Assembly: GCA_003971905.1 (NCBI GenBank)
Contig: RSEE01000138.1
Location: forward strand, 1 to 64,000
Direction of reading: 5' to 3'
Length of the DNA stretch: 64,000 bases
Source of the DNA: Moniliella sp. 'wahieum'
Taxonomy: Eukaryota; Basidiomycota; Moniliellomycetes; Moniliellales; Moniliellaceae
The position numbers were made by a program, and so were the translations under genes. This document shows positions 53,801 to 63,428 of the stretch, piece after piece. The notes below the pieces were generated by a model. That model did not search any database. It worked only from the letters and a program-made list of their open reading frames with translations, and was not told the origin of the DNA. Within the stretch, counting starts at the first letter, position 1. Each line of letters opens with the position of its first letter.

Positions 53801-55685
53801 TTCAATCCGGTCAATCTGACTAAGATCTCCCCAAGATCTCACCATACGATCTCACTATGTAGGACGTGCGAGAGAGAGGACATGGAGAGGGTGGAACATG
53901 GGACGGGAGGAACGCTGTGGGTCGGGCCAAAACGGCCAAATCCGACGGTTCAACGTTTAGACAGTGGGATGTATACCGGTGTTATGCCCTGGTGCGCCCT
54001 CTTGAGAGCAAAGCTTGAAGCCAGAAGCTGATGAGTTTACCCGGCGCGCGGAGACTCAGTCACAGGGGGGTTGGGTGGGCCGAAGAGCAGAATCGATCGT
54101 CGATGAGATGCCCGGTGGGAGAGAGAGATGGTCGCGGGTAGCGTCGGAGTCTTGTGGGAGCGACAGCCGACAGCCAACCGCCTTCGACAGACATCAGACA
54201 TCAGACATCTCCTCGGAGATCTATAGTACCGTGGTGTGCCCGTGCCCAACCAGCCAGAAGGCCCTCTCCTCAGGCTCACTCGAAAGGCGAGAAACGCTCC
54301 GACGTCGATTGATCCATTAATCATTAATCATTCCATTAATCATTAATCATTCCATTAATCATTAATCATTCCATGCTCACTAGTCACTAGTCACTGTGCT
54401 GCCTACGCCACGCCCCCCTGTACGCGATGACTCGGACTCAGCAACTCTGGCCTCAGCGCCTCAGCCACGCAGCGCTCAGCCTGGGCGCTGGCTTTGTCCG
54501 GACGCCATCATCGCCATCATCGCCATCATCCATCATCGCATCGGCACCATAGTTTGCATCCTCCCATCAGCGCTGAGCCAGCCACCCCCTGTCCCAAGTT
54601 GTAGCCGCATCTGGCATCTCAGAGGGCTACGGCAGCCACCACAGGCTGCCAGTCCAGCTGCTGCGCGCGGCTGGACTGCGGCGTATCATGTTGAACGTTG
54701 AGCGGGACCGTTCATTTGAACGTTGATTGGGCTGAAGTGGGGGCGTGCCCGGCGTTATACTCGGGGCGGGGCAGGTTGAGCGCGGCTCTCCTCGACTCAC
54801 TTGGCCTCTCCTAGAGCTTAAAGCCTAAGGCCGACGGTCTAGCCGTCGGAGATACAAGATGTAATCGATGGAACTGATCCAAAAGCGGAGTCGACCGCCT
54901 GCTAGACACCTCGGCTGGCGGGCGATGGATGATGGAGCGATGAGGGTGCCTGTGACGAGGACGAGTGACTAGGGACTAGTGACTAGTGCTTGACGGGCAC
55001 CTCTCCCCAGGCGCAAGGGCTGTGTGGCTGGGCGCGCTCATGTGGCGTGAACTTGACTCCTGGACTTTTGTCCATCTCCGCCCATCTCAGCTGCCGCCTG
55101 CTGTCGCTCCCATGCCGCTGCCCGCAGTCTTGGCGCTGACGGATGGACGAACACGGCAACGTTGACGTTAAACGTGAAACGGCAACCTTAGCCAGGTCGC
55201 CGCCATCCCCAAACGCACTCCTTGCCCACCCGTCCACACCCTCCAAACGCCACACGAACCACCGCCCAAGCCCACCACCCTTAGCTCGTGCCTGGCCCCT
55301 GCGCTGTCAACCTGTCAGCGCTGCCAGTTCAGCTCATCAACCGTCAACGTTCAACGCTGTGGTGGACGGTGCTGAGCGTCCAGGCTGCACGCGCTGAGAA
55401 GAACGAGGTCCCTGCGTCCCCTTCCACCGCCTAAAGTCGTGCCTGGCAGTGTGGATTGAGCGAGCTGTACGCTCAGTTGAACACGCTGACCTTGGATACA
55501 AATACGGTGCAGTGTGTCTGCTGCGTGGGACGCTTTGCTTCCTTCCTTCCGTTTGTCTTGTTGGCCGCTACCGCTACCGCTACCACTCCTCCCACCGAGC
55601 TCTGCTCTGCCACCCTCGACCTGGCGGGCAAGACGATGCACTTCTCCCTCTCTCCGCTCACCTCCCACGTGTCCCGCCCGAGTCA
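50858..55685. other. Long non-coding stretch between the RRM gene and the NCS1 permease
   Basis: Nearly 5 kb without a supportable gene. A TTGA(C/T)TTTGA-type repeat (51037-51066) follows the RRM gene. Simple repeats include CTCTCCCA (52030-52065), AGGCGGAA (52405-52505), CATC (52905-52945) and ATTAATC (54318-54373). TTGAACGTTGA-type motifs lie at 54691, 54716 and 55344, and ACTAGTCAC motifs at 54375 and 54965. One long frame at 50969-51925 is compositionally biased and was not called. Confidence 0.5.
54318..54373. repeat. ATTAATCATTAATCATTCC tandem repeat, three units
   Basis: Three near-perfect copies of a 19-base unit, itself an internal duplication of ATTAATC, give a short AT-rich block in an otherwise GC-rich spacer. 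Confidence 0.85.
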
Positions 55686-57414
55686 ATGTCCAGACCTGAC
55701 ACTGAAAAGGATCCCGAGGCGGCAGGCAGTACGCCCTCGCTCGACGACAAGGTCCCTCCCCTGGGCCAAGATGTGCATGATGATGGTCGTGCCCGTGCCG
55801 GTACCCCACGTGACCACGAGGACAGCGATCTGTATGACATTGGGGACGAGAAACAGCGTGCGCTGATTGCGCGCACGCCCTTTTTGAGAACGCTGTACCG
55901 CGCCGCCCATGCGCTGGGTAAGTACCAGGTGGAGCGCGTGGGCATTGCCCCCCTTCCTGATTCGGAGAGGACGGGAACGACGTGGTGGGCACCGGGGTTC
56001 ATTTTCTTTTCGGCAAATTGGAACCTGCTTGGCTTTTCCAGTGGCACCTTGGCGGCCAGCTATGGACTAGGGATGTACGGTGCCTTGTTTACCATCCTTG
56101 GCTTCTCGGCCTTGTGCTCGCTGCCACCAGCTGTCCTATGCACGTTTGGACCCAAACTGGGGCTGCGGCAGATGGTACAAAGTCGGTACAGTTGGGGGTA
56201 CGTGCCGGTCATGTTGATTGGTCTCTGTGCTGGTGGTACTTCGATGGGCTATTGCATTCTCGACTCGGTTCTGGGCGGGGATACCTTGTCGTCGGTTACT
56301 ACCCATCACAGTTTGACGCCCGTGGTGGGAATCGTGATCATCTGCATCATCACGCTCGTCATCTCCTTTGTGGGTATCTGCTTGCTCAGCTGGGTTGAAC
56401 GCTTCATCTGGATTCCCGTCATCATTCCCTTTATCACGCTGCTTGCTATGGCTGGTACCGGGCCTGAGGGATTGCACATCCCGCATGGCCCGGACCCTTC
56501 GACGGCCAGCGGGGTACTAAGCATGGCCTCGGTCATCGCTGGCTTTTATCTTTCGTACTCGACCGGGATGAGCGATGTGAGCCACTACCTGCGGCCCGAT
56601 ACGAGTTCGTGGAAGCTGTTTGGAGCGACGTACGCTGGCTTTTTCTTTGGCGGAGCGCCGATTCTTATGCTGGGCGCAGCCTTCTCGTGTCGGCACAGGA
56701 CATTCCAGCGTGGCAGGATGCTCTCAACGTGAGCAACGGGGCTCTGTTTGAGCTCATCATGGGCAACAACCCGGACGCCTCTACTGCCACACGAGGCTGG
56801 TCCAAGTTCTGCATCGTTCTGCTTTCTCTATCTGTGATCCCCAACATGTCAGTGACGTTCTACTCGTTTGGGCTCAACATGCGTACGCTTCTCTCCATCC
56901 CTTCTACCCCCCGGTGATCGCACCGTGGAGTGATCCATTGCCCCATACTGACCCACAATCCTGAACAGAAACCATCTTCCCGCTCCTCACGCCCGTACCA
57001 CGGTTTATTTGGATGCTCCTTGCTACGGCCATCGTGTTGCCACTTGGGATTGTCGTGTCGCTCAACTCGGCGTACTATGCAACGCTGTCCAACTTTACCT
57101 CGGTGCTGGGATACTGGGCTTCGCTTTACCTTCCTCCTGTGTTATTGGAGTGGTACGTGATACGCCGTGCACAACCCGACCGGTTCGACAGGTCGGCATG
57201 GAACGACTGGCGTCACCTTCCTCTTGGCCTGGCTGCATTGGGAAGTGCAGTGCTGGCGCTGGGCCTGCTCATCCCATCCATTAACCAGACTTGGTTCCAA
57301 GGTCCGATTGCCCGGCATGGCACGGGCGACATTGCGTTCGAAATGGGTTTTGCAGTGACGACGATCTTTTACGTACCTCTTCGTTTACTAGAGCTACGAG
57401 TTTGGGGACGTTAA
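55686..57414 (+). CDS. NCS1-family purine-cytosine permease (Fcy2-like)
   Basis: A plasma-membrane proton symporter for cytosine, purines or related bases. About 95 hydrophilic N-terminal residues (Asp/Glu-rich, with SRPDTEKDPEAAGS at the start) lead into VERVGIAPLPDSERTGTTWW. About twelve spans follow, with the family blocks FFSANWNLLGFSSGTLA, FGPKLGLRQMVQSRYSWG and SYSTGMSDVSHYLRPDTSSWK. The ATG at 55686 is chosen because upstream in-frame sequence is not protein-like. The intron 56883-56968 (donor GTACGC) splits a Gln codon in NMQTIFPLLTPVPRF and is supported by the protein. A one-base loss near 56687 breaks the frame within GAAFS...AQDIPAWQ. The C-terminus reads LRLLELRVWGR, then TAA. A hexamer repeat starts six bases after the stop. 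Confidence 0.88.
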
Positions 57415-57418
57415 AACA

Positions 57419-57490
57419 AGTCTTGGTCTTGGTCTTGGTCTTGGTCTTGGTCTTGGTCTGGTCTTGGTCTTGGTCTTGGTCTTGGTCTTG
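57419..57490 (+). repeat. (CTTGGT)n hexamer repeat directly after the NCS1 stop codon
   Basis: About eleven CTTGGT units, with one CTGGTCTTGGT interruption, start a few bases after the stop at 57412-57414. They would occupy the first 70 bases of the 3' untranslated region. Confidence 0.9.
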
Positions 57491-59296
57491 GGCTGAGCGC
57501 TGAAAAAGAGAGAAAGTGTGCTCCGCATGACCTGCATGGCCTTTCCCCCCTGTGTTTCTTTGCGCTTTTCGTCCTGTTTTTGTTTGTTCTTTCTCACGAG
57601 GCTTTGCGCCCATCCATGATACATGCATCATGATGCTATTGGCCTTTTTCCTTCTCCGTCATCTGCACGGCGGCTTTTGTACACGTGTCTACTATATCCA
57701 TTGCCTTTAGCTCGTTGCTTATTTTTCGTTATTGGTTACTCGTATCCCCAGTCAGCAGCCACTGTGCTCCTGGTTGCCTGACTCGACACGCTGCATCAGT
57801 TACTTATACGGACGAAAGTGCCAAGGCATGGACTCGTTCACTACGGCCGGGATGTGGATGGGAAGAAGAGAAGGAAAGGGAAGGGGGTAGTCACTTGTGG
57901 CTGCAGTGAGATCGATCAACTCGATGAGCGCGATCATCGATCCCAGCCGAGGGAGGGCCGTTGGAGCAATTGGGCCGCCTTGACGCTTGAAGACGATAAC
58001 TAGGCGTGGAAGGAAGAGAAAACTGAGTACACCAGGCTGATGGGGGGCGAGTGGCCCGAAGGAGGGGAGAATAACTGCCAGAGTCCTGCATGTGCCATCA
58101 TACCAACAACCACCGAGTATAGGTTGGGATGTACGCCCCCACCAGTATTACCCCGTTGGTGGGGGCAGCTTCAATTTCGTCTCTGTTTGCATGTCCTCAT
58201 GGCTAGTGGGGGCGCGAGGCTGGAGTAAGAGGGTGCTGGGGCTGTCTGCTTGGCGTGTGGAGTACAAGGCTGGCCCGACCAACTTTCTTCAGGCGAATCG
58301 GCGGGTGACTGGCCCCCCAAACGGGCTGTCCTGGCGTTGTGCCTCGTATTGCGCTTGCTGGTCATGACGTCAACCTCCGCAGGCAATGGTGATGACGAGC
58401 AATGACGATGGCAACGGCAAAATGGCATTGGCATTGAATGGCGTGTTGGACCGTGGGGAACGTGCATGCGGCCCGGCACACTTGACCGACATAGGCATCA
58501 GTGGTCGGGATCGAGAAGGGCGCTCTAGTACCTATAGGGATTCGGTCCAGACTGAGTACTGAGCCCAACAGACGTCTGCCCCGGTGGCGGCTTCTACACC
58601 TCTCGTACCTCCCCCCAGGCCCCAAGCGGAGGCGCCGAGGCGCTCAGCCATACCATAGGGCCAGTTCAAGTTGAAGCTCTACCAAAACAGGCTGTGGGGA
58701 GCATTGGCTGGCAAGCACCCCACCTGGGCGGAGACAGGTGGAGGCTGGATGGGCACGATGCCAGTAGTTCTGGCCACCCCGCTTCCCTGGCGCTCTAACA
58801 ATGGCCAAACACACACACACGCAATGCGCCCGATCCCAGAAGCCCCACTGTGGTCGAAGAGGGGCATACTGAATAGTATTCCTGACGATTGACCGTAGTA
58901 GGATTGACGATTGACGATTGAGGATTGCTGCGTCACCGGGTCAGCTGGCCAGCAGATCGCATCGGCGTAGGTCCGTGCGGGGCCCCGGCCGAGCAGGGCC
59001 GAGCACGAGGGGCAAAGACGCCTGGGATGATCGAACTCGGTACTCAGTGAGGACTCATCATCGGTCCGGACCATCTCGATGAGCGGGGGCAGGCGGGAGG
59101 CGAGGCGGCGTCACATTCACATGTGCTGACGGTGTGACCGACGCAGATGACGTCGTGCTTTTGATTTTCTGTGCCCCTAGTAATATACTTGACGCTTGAC
59201 ACTCAGCTGGCTTCTTGGTGTGCTCCAGTGTGCTCCTGCGCTGGGCACGAGGGGGCCGTGACGTGCTGATCTCGATGCTGGGGTTGGCAGCCGTCT

Positions 59297-59304
59297 TATA
59301 TATA
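59297..59304 (+). promoter_or_regulatory. TATA-like box upstream of the Ish1-domain gene
   Basis: The octamer TATATATA lies about 92 bases upstream of the ATG at 59396 in an otherwise GC-rich promoter. A stress-type gene with a TATA box would fit the family, but this is inference from position only. Confidence 0.45.
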
Positions 59305-59395
59305 CCCCCCCCGCCCCCCGTCGATCGCCTTGCCGGTGCCGCCCACGCCGTCTGCTCTCCCTCTCCGACCCCCCCCCTCAGGCTCTCCCCGCAGG

Positions 59396-61123
59396 ATGAA
59401 GGTATTATCGGGGTCTTCTTGGCTGGTGCTCGCGCTTGGCGCGCTTGGCCTCGCTCGTTCAGTCAGAGGCTGAGGGCACGTCGCGCTCCGCCCCGCTCGA
59501 CACGGCCTTCGACGCATGGGACACATCCAACTTGCGCGCCTGGCTGCTGGAGCGGGGCATTGTCGCGCCCAAATCGACCAAGGAGGAGTTGGTGGTGCGT
59601 GCTGAGCGCAGCTGGGCTGACTTGCACCGTTCTGCCTCGTCGCTTGCCCTGGCAGGAGCCAACTCAGCGTCCTCGGCCCAGGCCGCAGCGACGTCCGCGC
59701 TGTCCAGCTCGCTTGCTTCGGCTTCGAGCGTGTACTCGTCCTATGCGTCGTTGGCTTCCCAGCGGGGCGCGTACGACGTGTCGCAGCTGTACTGGACTGC
59801 CTCCTCGCTTTCTCTGCTGCGAGTGAAGGTGCGAGCCAGGCGTACAGCCAGGCCAGCTCTGCTGCTTCCGCTAGCGTATCGTCCGTGTTGCACGCGGCAC
59901 ACAACCAGGCCGATAAGGTTTCCTCCCGCGCGTCTTCGGCGGTGGGTACGGCGCAGCACGCCTTGTCTGCTTCGGTCCACGATTCGTCCGATTGGATCTG
60001 GTCCAGTTGGAACGATAACCAGCTGCGTCAGTACCTCCAACAGCACGGGTACGTCCAGACGCCCGCCGAAGCCCAACGGGATCACCTCTTGGCTTCGGTC
60101 AAGGACGTGTACAGTAAGACGGTGAATGCGCCGTACGAACTGTACAGCGACTCTTACCTCGTACGTTCTCTTCTTCTTCTTTGGGTTTGGGTTTGGGTTT
60201 GGGTGGTGGCATCCTCTGATGGTAATTGTCTAATCGATCGCATCCGTCTGTGGGCGTAGCACAATTGGCTTGTGGACCACGGTGTCATTCGTTCGCCGGG
60301 ACAAAAGACGCGCGATGAATATGTACGTGAGATTCCGTCCGGTCGACGATGGCTTTTTGTATGGGCCACAGGAGAAGGAGGAGAGGGAAACAAGACTGAC
60401 CAACGGAACGGAATGATGCACAGCTTGCGTTGGCCAAAACGTACTACTACGATGTGCACGATGCGATTTGGGATTCGTGGACGGACAGTCAAGTGCGGCA
60501 GTGGCTGATTGAGCATGGGGTGCTGACCAAGTCCGAGGCGGACAAGACGGCGCCGGAGAAATGCGGGAAGCGGTAGCGAGCGGGTACGGGTCGAGCAAGG
60601 AGGTGCTGTACCGTGGGTGGAGCGAGAGTGATCTACGCTGGCTGTTGGTGGCCGCTGGGGTGTTGGCGCCGGTGGAGGAAACGCAAACGCAGCGTCGGAC
60701 GTACGACGAGTACGTTGATCTGCTAGAGGCGCATGGTCGCTCGCTCGTCCAGTCCACTTCCTACGTCCTGTCCTGGTCCGACCAGCACTTGCGCAGTTAC
60801 CTTGCCAGGCCGGCGTGGCCCTGGAGGAGATTGAGTCGTTTGGTCGCGACCGGTTGCTGCGCGAGACGCGCGCGCGTCTCACCGAGGCGGCGCAGCAAAC
60901 CAATGGAGTCCTCGGTGCCGTACTGGAACACGCCAAGCACGTTGTTCGCCATGTCTTGGACAGCATCGAAGGCGTTGCTGGGTCGGTGGAGAATGTGGCC
61001 GGGGAGAAGGCTAAGGTTGCATCGCAAAGTGCCAATAGCTTGCAGCAGCAGGCCAGCCGCTTGTCTGCCTCGGCCTCGGCGGTGGCCAGCCAAAAACTCA
61101 AGGCGGCCAAAGAGGACTTGTAG
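59396..61123 (+). CDS. Ish1-repeat protein (stress-response / nuclear-envelope-type)
   Basis: The protein opens with a signal-like hydrophobic segment (SSWLVLALGALGLA), then about five Ish1 repeats, each a W-x-x-x-x-L-x-x-W/Y-L core: WDTSNLRAWLLERGIV, WNDNQLRQYLQQHGYV, HNWLVDHGVI, WTDSQVRQWLIEHGVL, WSESDLRWLLVAAGVL and WSDQHLRSYLA. A predicted amphipathic C-terminal helix rich in Ala, Ser and Gln follows (VASQSANSLQQQASRLSAS). The family is named for a fission-yeast stress-inducible protein located at the nuclear envelope or endomembranes. Introns 60161-60259 and 60323-60423 both have GTACGT donors and restore repeat continuity. Frame breaks lie near 59440, 59800-59860, 60559 and 60810. The stop is TAG at 61121-61123. 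Confidence 0.85.
60182..60206 (+). repeat. (GGGTTT)n repeat in an intron of the Ish1-domain gene
   Basis: Four GGGTTT units lie inside the intron 60161-60259. The hexamer is one base away from the telomeric TTAGGG. Confidence 0.8.
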
Positions 61124-61544
61124 GAATCAGTACTCCTGCCTGATAAAATGGATTGTGTTCTGTCGGATAAATCTCCCGTGGCGCACAGAGCGTGGACAGT
61201 GCGATGAAGGCATGAGATGCTGGGGCGGGGTGTGTGCACCGATGAAGGAGAGCGATGAATATGAATCGTCCGGTCAGGGCGACTGGCCCACTTGTCGATC
61301 GCCAAGCCCTCACCGCGAAACTCCTTTCGCAGCTATGTATGCGTACTTCAAGTAAACGCCTCTCTATTGCCCTCTTCTCGGCCCTCTCCGCCGACCACCG
61401 CCTTTGTTCGCTTCTTCACGACCAGAGTCCCAAAATGCATTGACCATTAACCGCAGCGTGTTGAACGAACAGGAGGGAGGGTGAGTGTGGCGCACCAGGA
61501 CCAAGACCAGGACCAAGAGCAAGACCAAGGGGAGAGCGGGTGGT
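61124..61544. other. Short spacer between two converging genes
   Basis: About 420 bases between the Ish1-domain gene and folylpolyglutamate synthase, whose 3' ends face each other. The only notable content is the ACCAAG-type repeat next to the FPGS stop. No gene is seen. Confidence 0.6.
61495..61530 (-). repeat. CTTGGT-type repeat downstream of the FPGS stop codon
   Basis: Read on the minus strand, CTTGGT, CTTGCT and CCTGGT units start about 15 bases after the stop. This is the same hexamer, in the same position relative to the stop, as at the NCS1 gene. Confidence 0.75.
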
Positions 61545-63428
61545 TTAATAGACGCTGCGTAGGGCCTCGTCGAGCCTAGCAGCCTCTTTGAGATGGGCCA
61601 TGACGCCTCCCACGAGGAGCAGACTTCCGCTGACCAAGGTCTGACACGGTTGAGCTTGGGCCACCTGCTTGACACCCTGCAGCGCCGCCTCGATCGATCC
61701 CACTGCCTGGACCGACTTAGCCGCCGGGGCATCGGGGGGGATACGGAGCAAGCGCAGCCACTCGTCGCGTAGCTCATTCTGGATCGTCAGCGCAGCGAGT
61801 TCGGCTTTATCGGTGGTGTTGGATACCATGTCGCCTCGGCTACCGGATGCGTACGTCTCGTTGGTAGTGAAGAAGACAGTGTCAAAGAAGTGTTTGGCGA
61901 GGGGGAACTCGTCAGTCGGGACGGGGACCGATTCTGATAGGGTGCCCTTTGGGCCGAGCGCCGCCTCGACAGCAGTGAGAATGGCATGCAACAGCGTCGG
62001 TACCGATCGGCCATTGGTGCAGTTGAAAATCAATGTTCGGACCGGCTTGGTTTGGGCTTGGGCTTGGGCTTGGAGGCTCTCCTGGTCCTTCTGGCTTTGG
62101 GGAACAAACCAGTCGGCACAGAAGGTAAGTAAGTGAGTCGGTGGTATGGGCGCCGTCGAGGTAAAATGTGGTGTGGGCGGCAGCAGGATCGGACAATACA
62201 CCTTCTGCCTTAGCGAGCGGACTTGGTGGCGCACGCACGATCTGGCACCGTCCAGGCCAGCGAGCCGAGACCAGTCCTTCCACTTCGTCTTCCGAAAGCG
62301 AAAGGGCATCGACGTCTGTCTCCCATCCGCCCGATGGCACCTCAGCAAAGAAGGCCCGCACAAGCGACACGGCCAGAGCTGCGTTGATGGTCTGGTGGGT
62401 GCCCGGCAGACCTAGTCCTCCCTTGGGGTCGACTTGGGATGCGACCGATGCCTTGACACCCTGCTGCAACAGCGTAAAGCTGGACGCCTGTTTCCCAAAT
62501 AGCCTAAATTAGCCCAAAGCCAGCATGAACGATCGCGAGGGAGGAAGGGAGGAAGGAAGGAGTAGGGACGGGCAAGACATACCTTTTCGTCGTGTGCGCA
62601 CGTGCGAAGGACCGCAGCAGCCTCTGGCGTGGTTTGGAACGTAGCGATGGGGGGACGCCAGGCTTGTAAATGCCGCCCTTTTGGTAGGCGATCGAGTCGA
62701 GCGTGTTACCCAAGAGGAAAGTATGGTCGATGCCGAGCGAAGTGACGCCGGTTGCGACCGGCTTGGGCACGACATTGGTCGAGTCGAACCTGCCGCCAAT
62801 GCCGACCTCGACAATGGCCGCATCGACCTTTTCCGAAAGGAACACATGCCACATGAGCAGCGTCAAGAAGCGAAAGTAGAATGGGCGGAGGGGCCAGGAA
62901 GGGTGGCCGACGTCGGTTCCGCCATAGGCCGGGGTGGGCGGGCTGCCGAGCCGGTCCCAGACCTCAAAGAAGTACTTGATGAAGAGCTCTTCGGGCAGCG
63001 GGAGGCCGTTGATGCGGATGCGCTCGCGGACGGAGATCATGTGCGGGGAGGTGTAGAGGCCGACGGTGTGGGTGGGCTGGCGGCGGGCGAGGCGCTGGCG
63101 CAGGACAGAGTCGGTAAAGGCGGCAGTGGAGCCCTTGCCCTTGGTGCCGGTGATGTGGACGACGTGGAGGGCGTTGAGGTGGGCGGGGGTGTAGCCGATG
63201 CGGCGGAGCGAGTCGACTTCGGCGGGGATGCGGTCGTCGAAGCGCGGGCCGTCGGCGCGGCGCGCATCGAGCATGCTGGCGTTGCTCTGGAGCAGGTTGA
63301 GCGCGACGACGGCGCCGGCGTAGTCGTGCGCCGGGCCAGGGGCCGGGGGCCTGGGCGGCAGCGAGGAGGGCGGGGTCGGTGGTGGACATGGCGGAGCGCG
63401 CGCGGAGCAGCACACCAGTTCGCAGCAT
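61545..63428 (-). CDS. Folylpolyglutamate synthase
   Basis: A Mur-ligase-fold enzyme that adds glutamates to folates in cytosol and mitochondria. Motifs: NLLQSNASML, then VVHITGTKGKGSTAAF (P-loop), TSPHMISVRERIRINGLPL, the VDAAIVEVGIGGRFDSTNVV metal/substrate block, SLGIDHTFLLGNTLDSIAYQK, then in the C-terminal domain YLDGAHTTDSL, LIFNCTNGRS and VSGSLLLVGGVM near the end. An intron begins at about 62582 (donor GTATGT) with its acceptor at about 62513. The start at 63428 (MLRTGVLLRARSAM) adds a basic, acid-free 13-residue leader before a second ATG at 63389, a plausible mitochondrial/cytosolic start pair. A frame break lies between 63389 and 63330, and others near 62120 and 61970. The stop is TAA at 61545-61547. 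Confidence 0.9.

Larger units (their letters stand above)
57415..59395. other. Non-coding spacer before the Ish1-domain gene
   Basis: Besides the CTTGGT repeat, only short biased frames are present. A GGATTGACGATTGACGATTG repeat lies near 58902-58925. GATGACGTC at 59147-59155 and the TATATATA box at 59297-59304, about 100 bases upstream of the next ATG, are plausible promoter elements. Confidence 0.45.

Noticed and set aside
54964-55445. Short open frames on both strands before the NCS1 permease
   Set aside because: They overlap the repeated 11-mer motifs, differ in composition from the real exons, and carry no recognisable motif.
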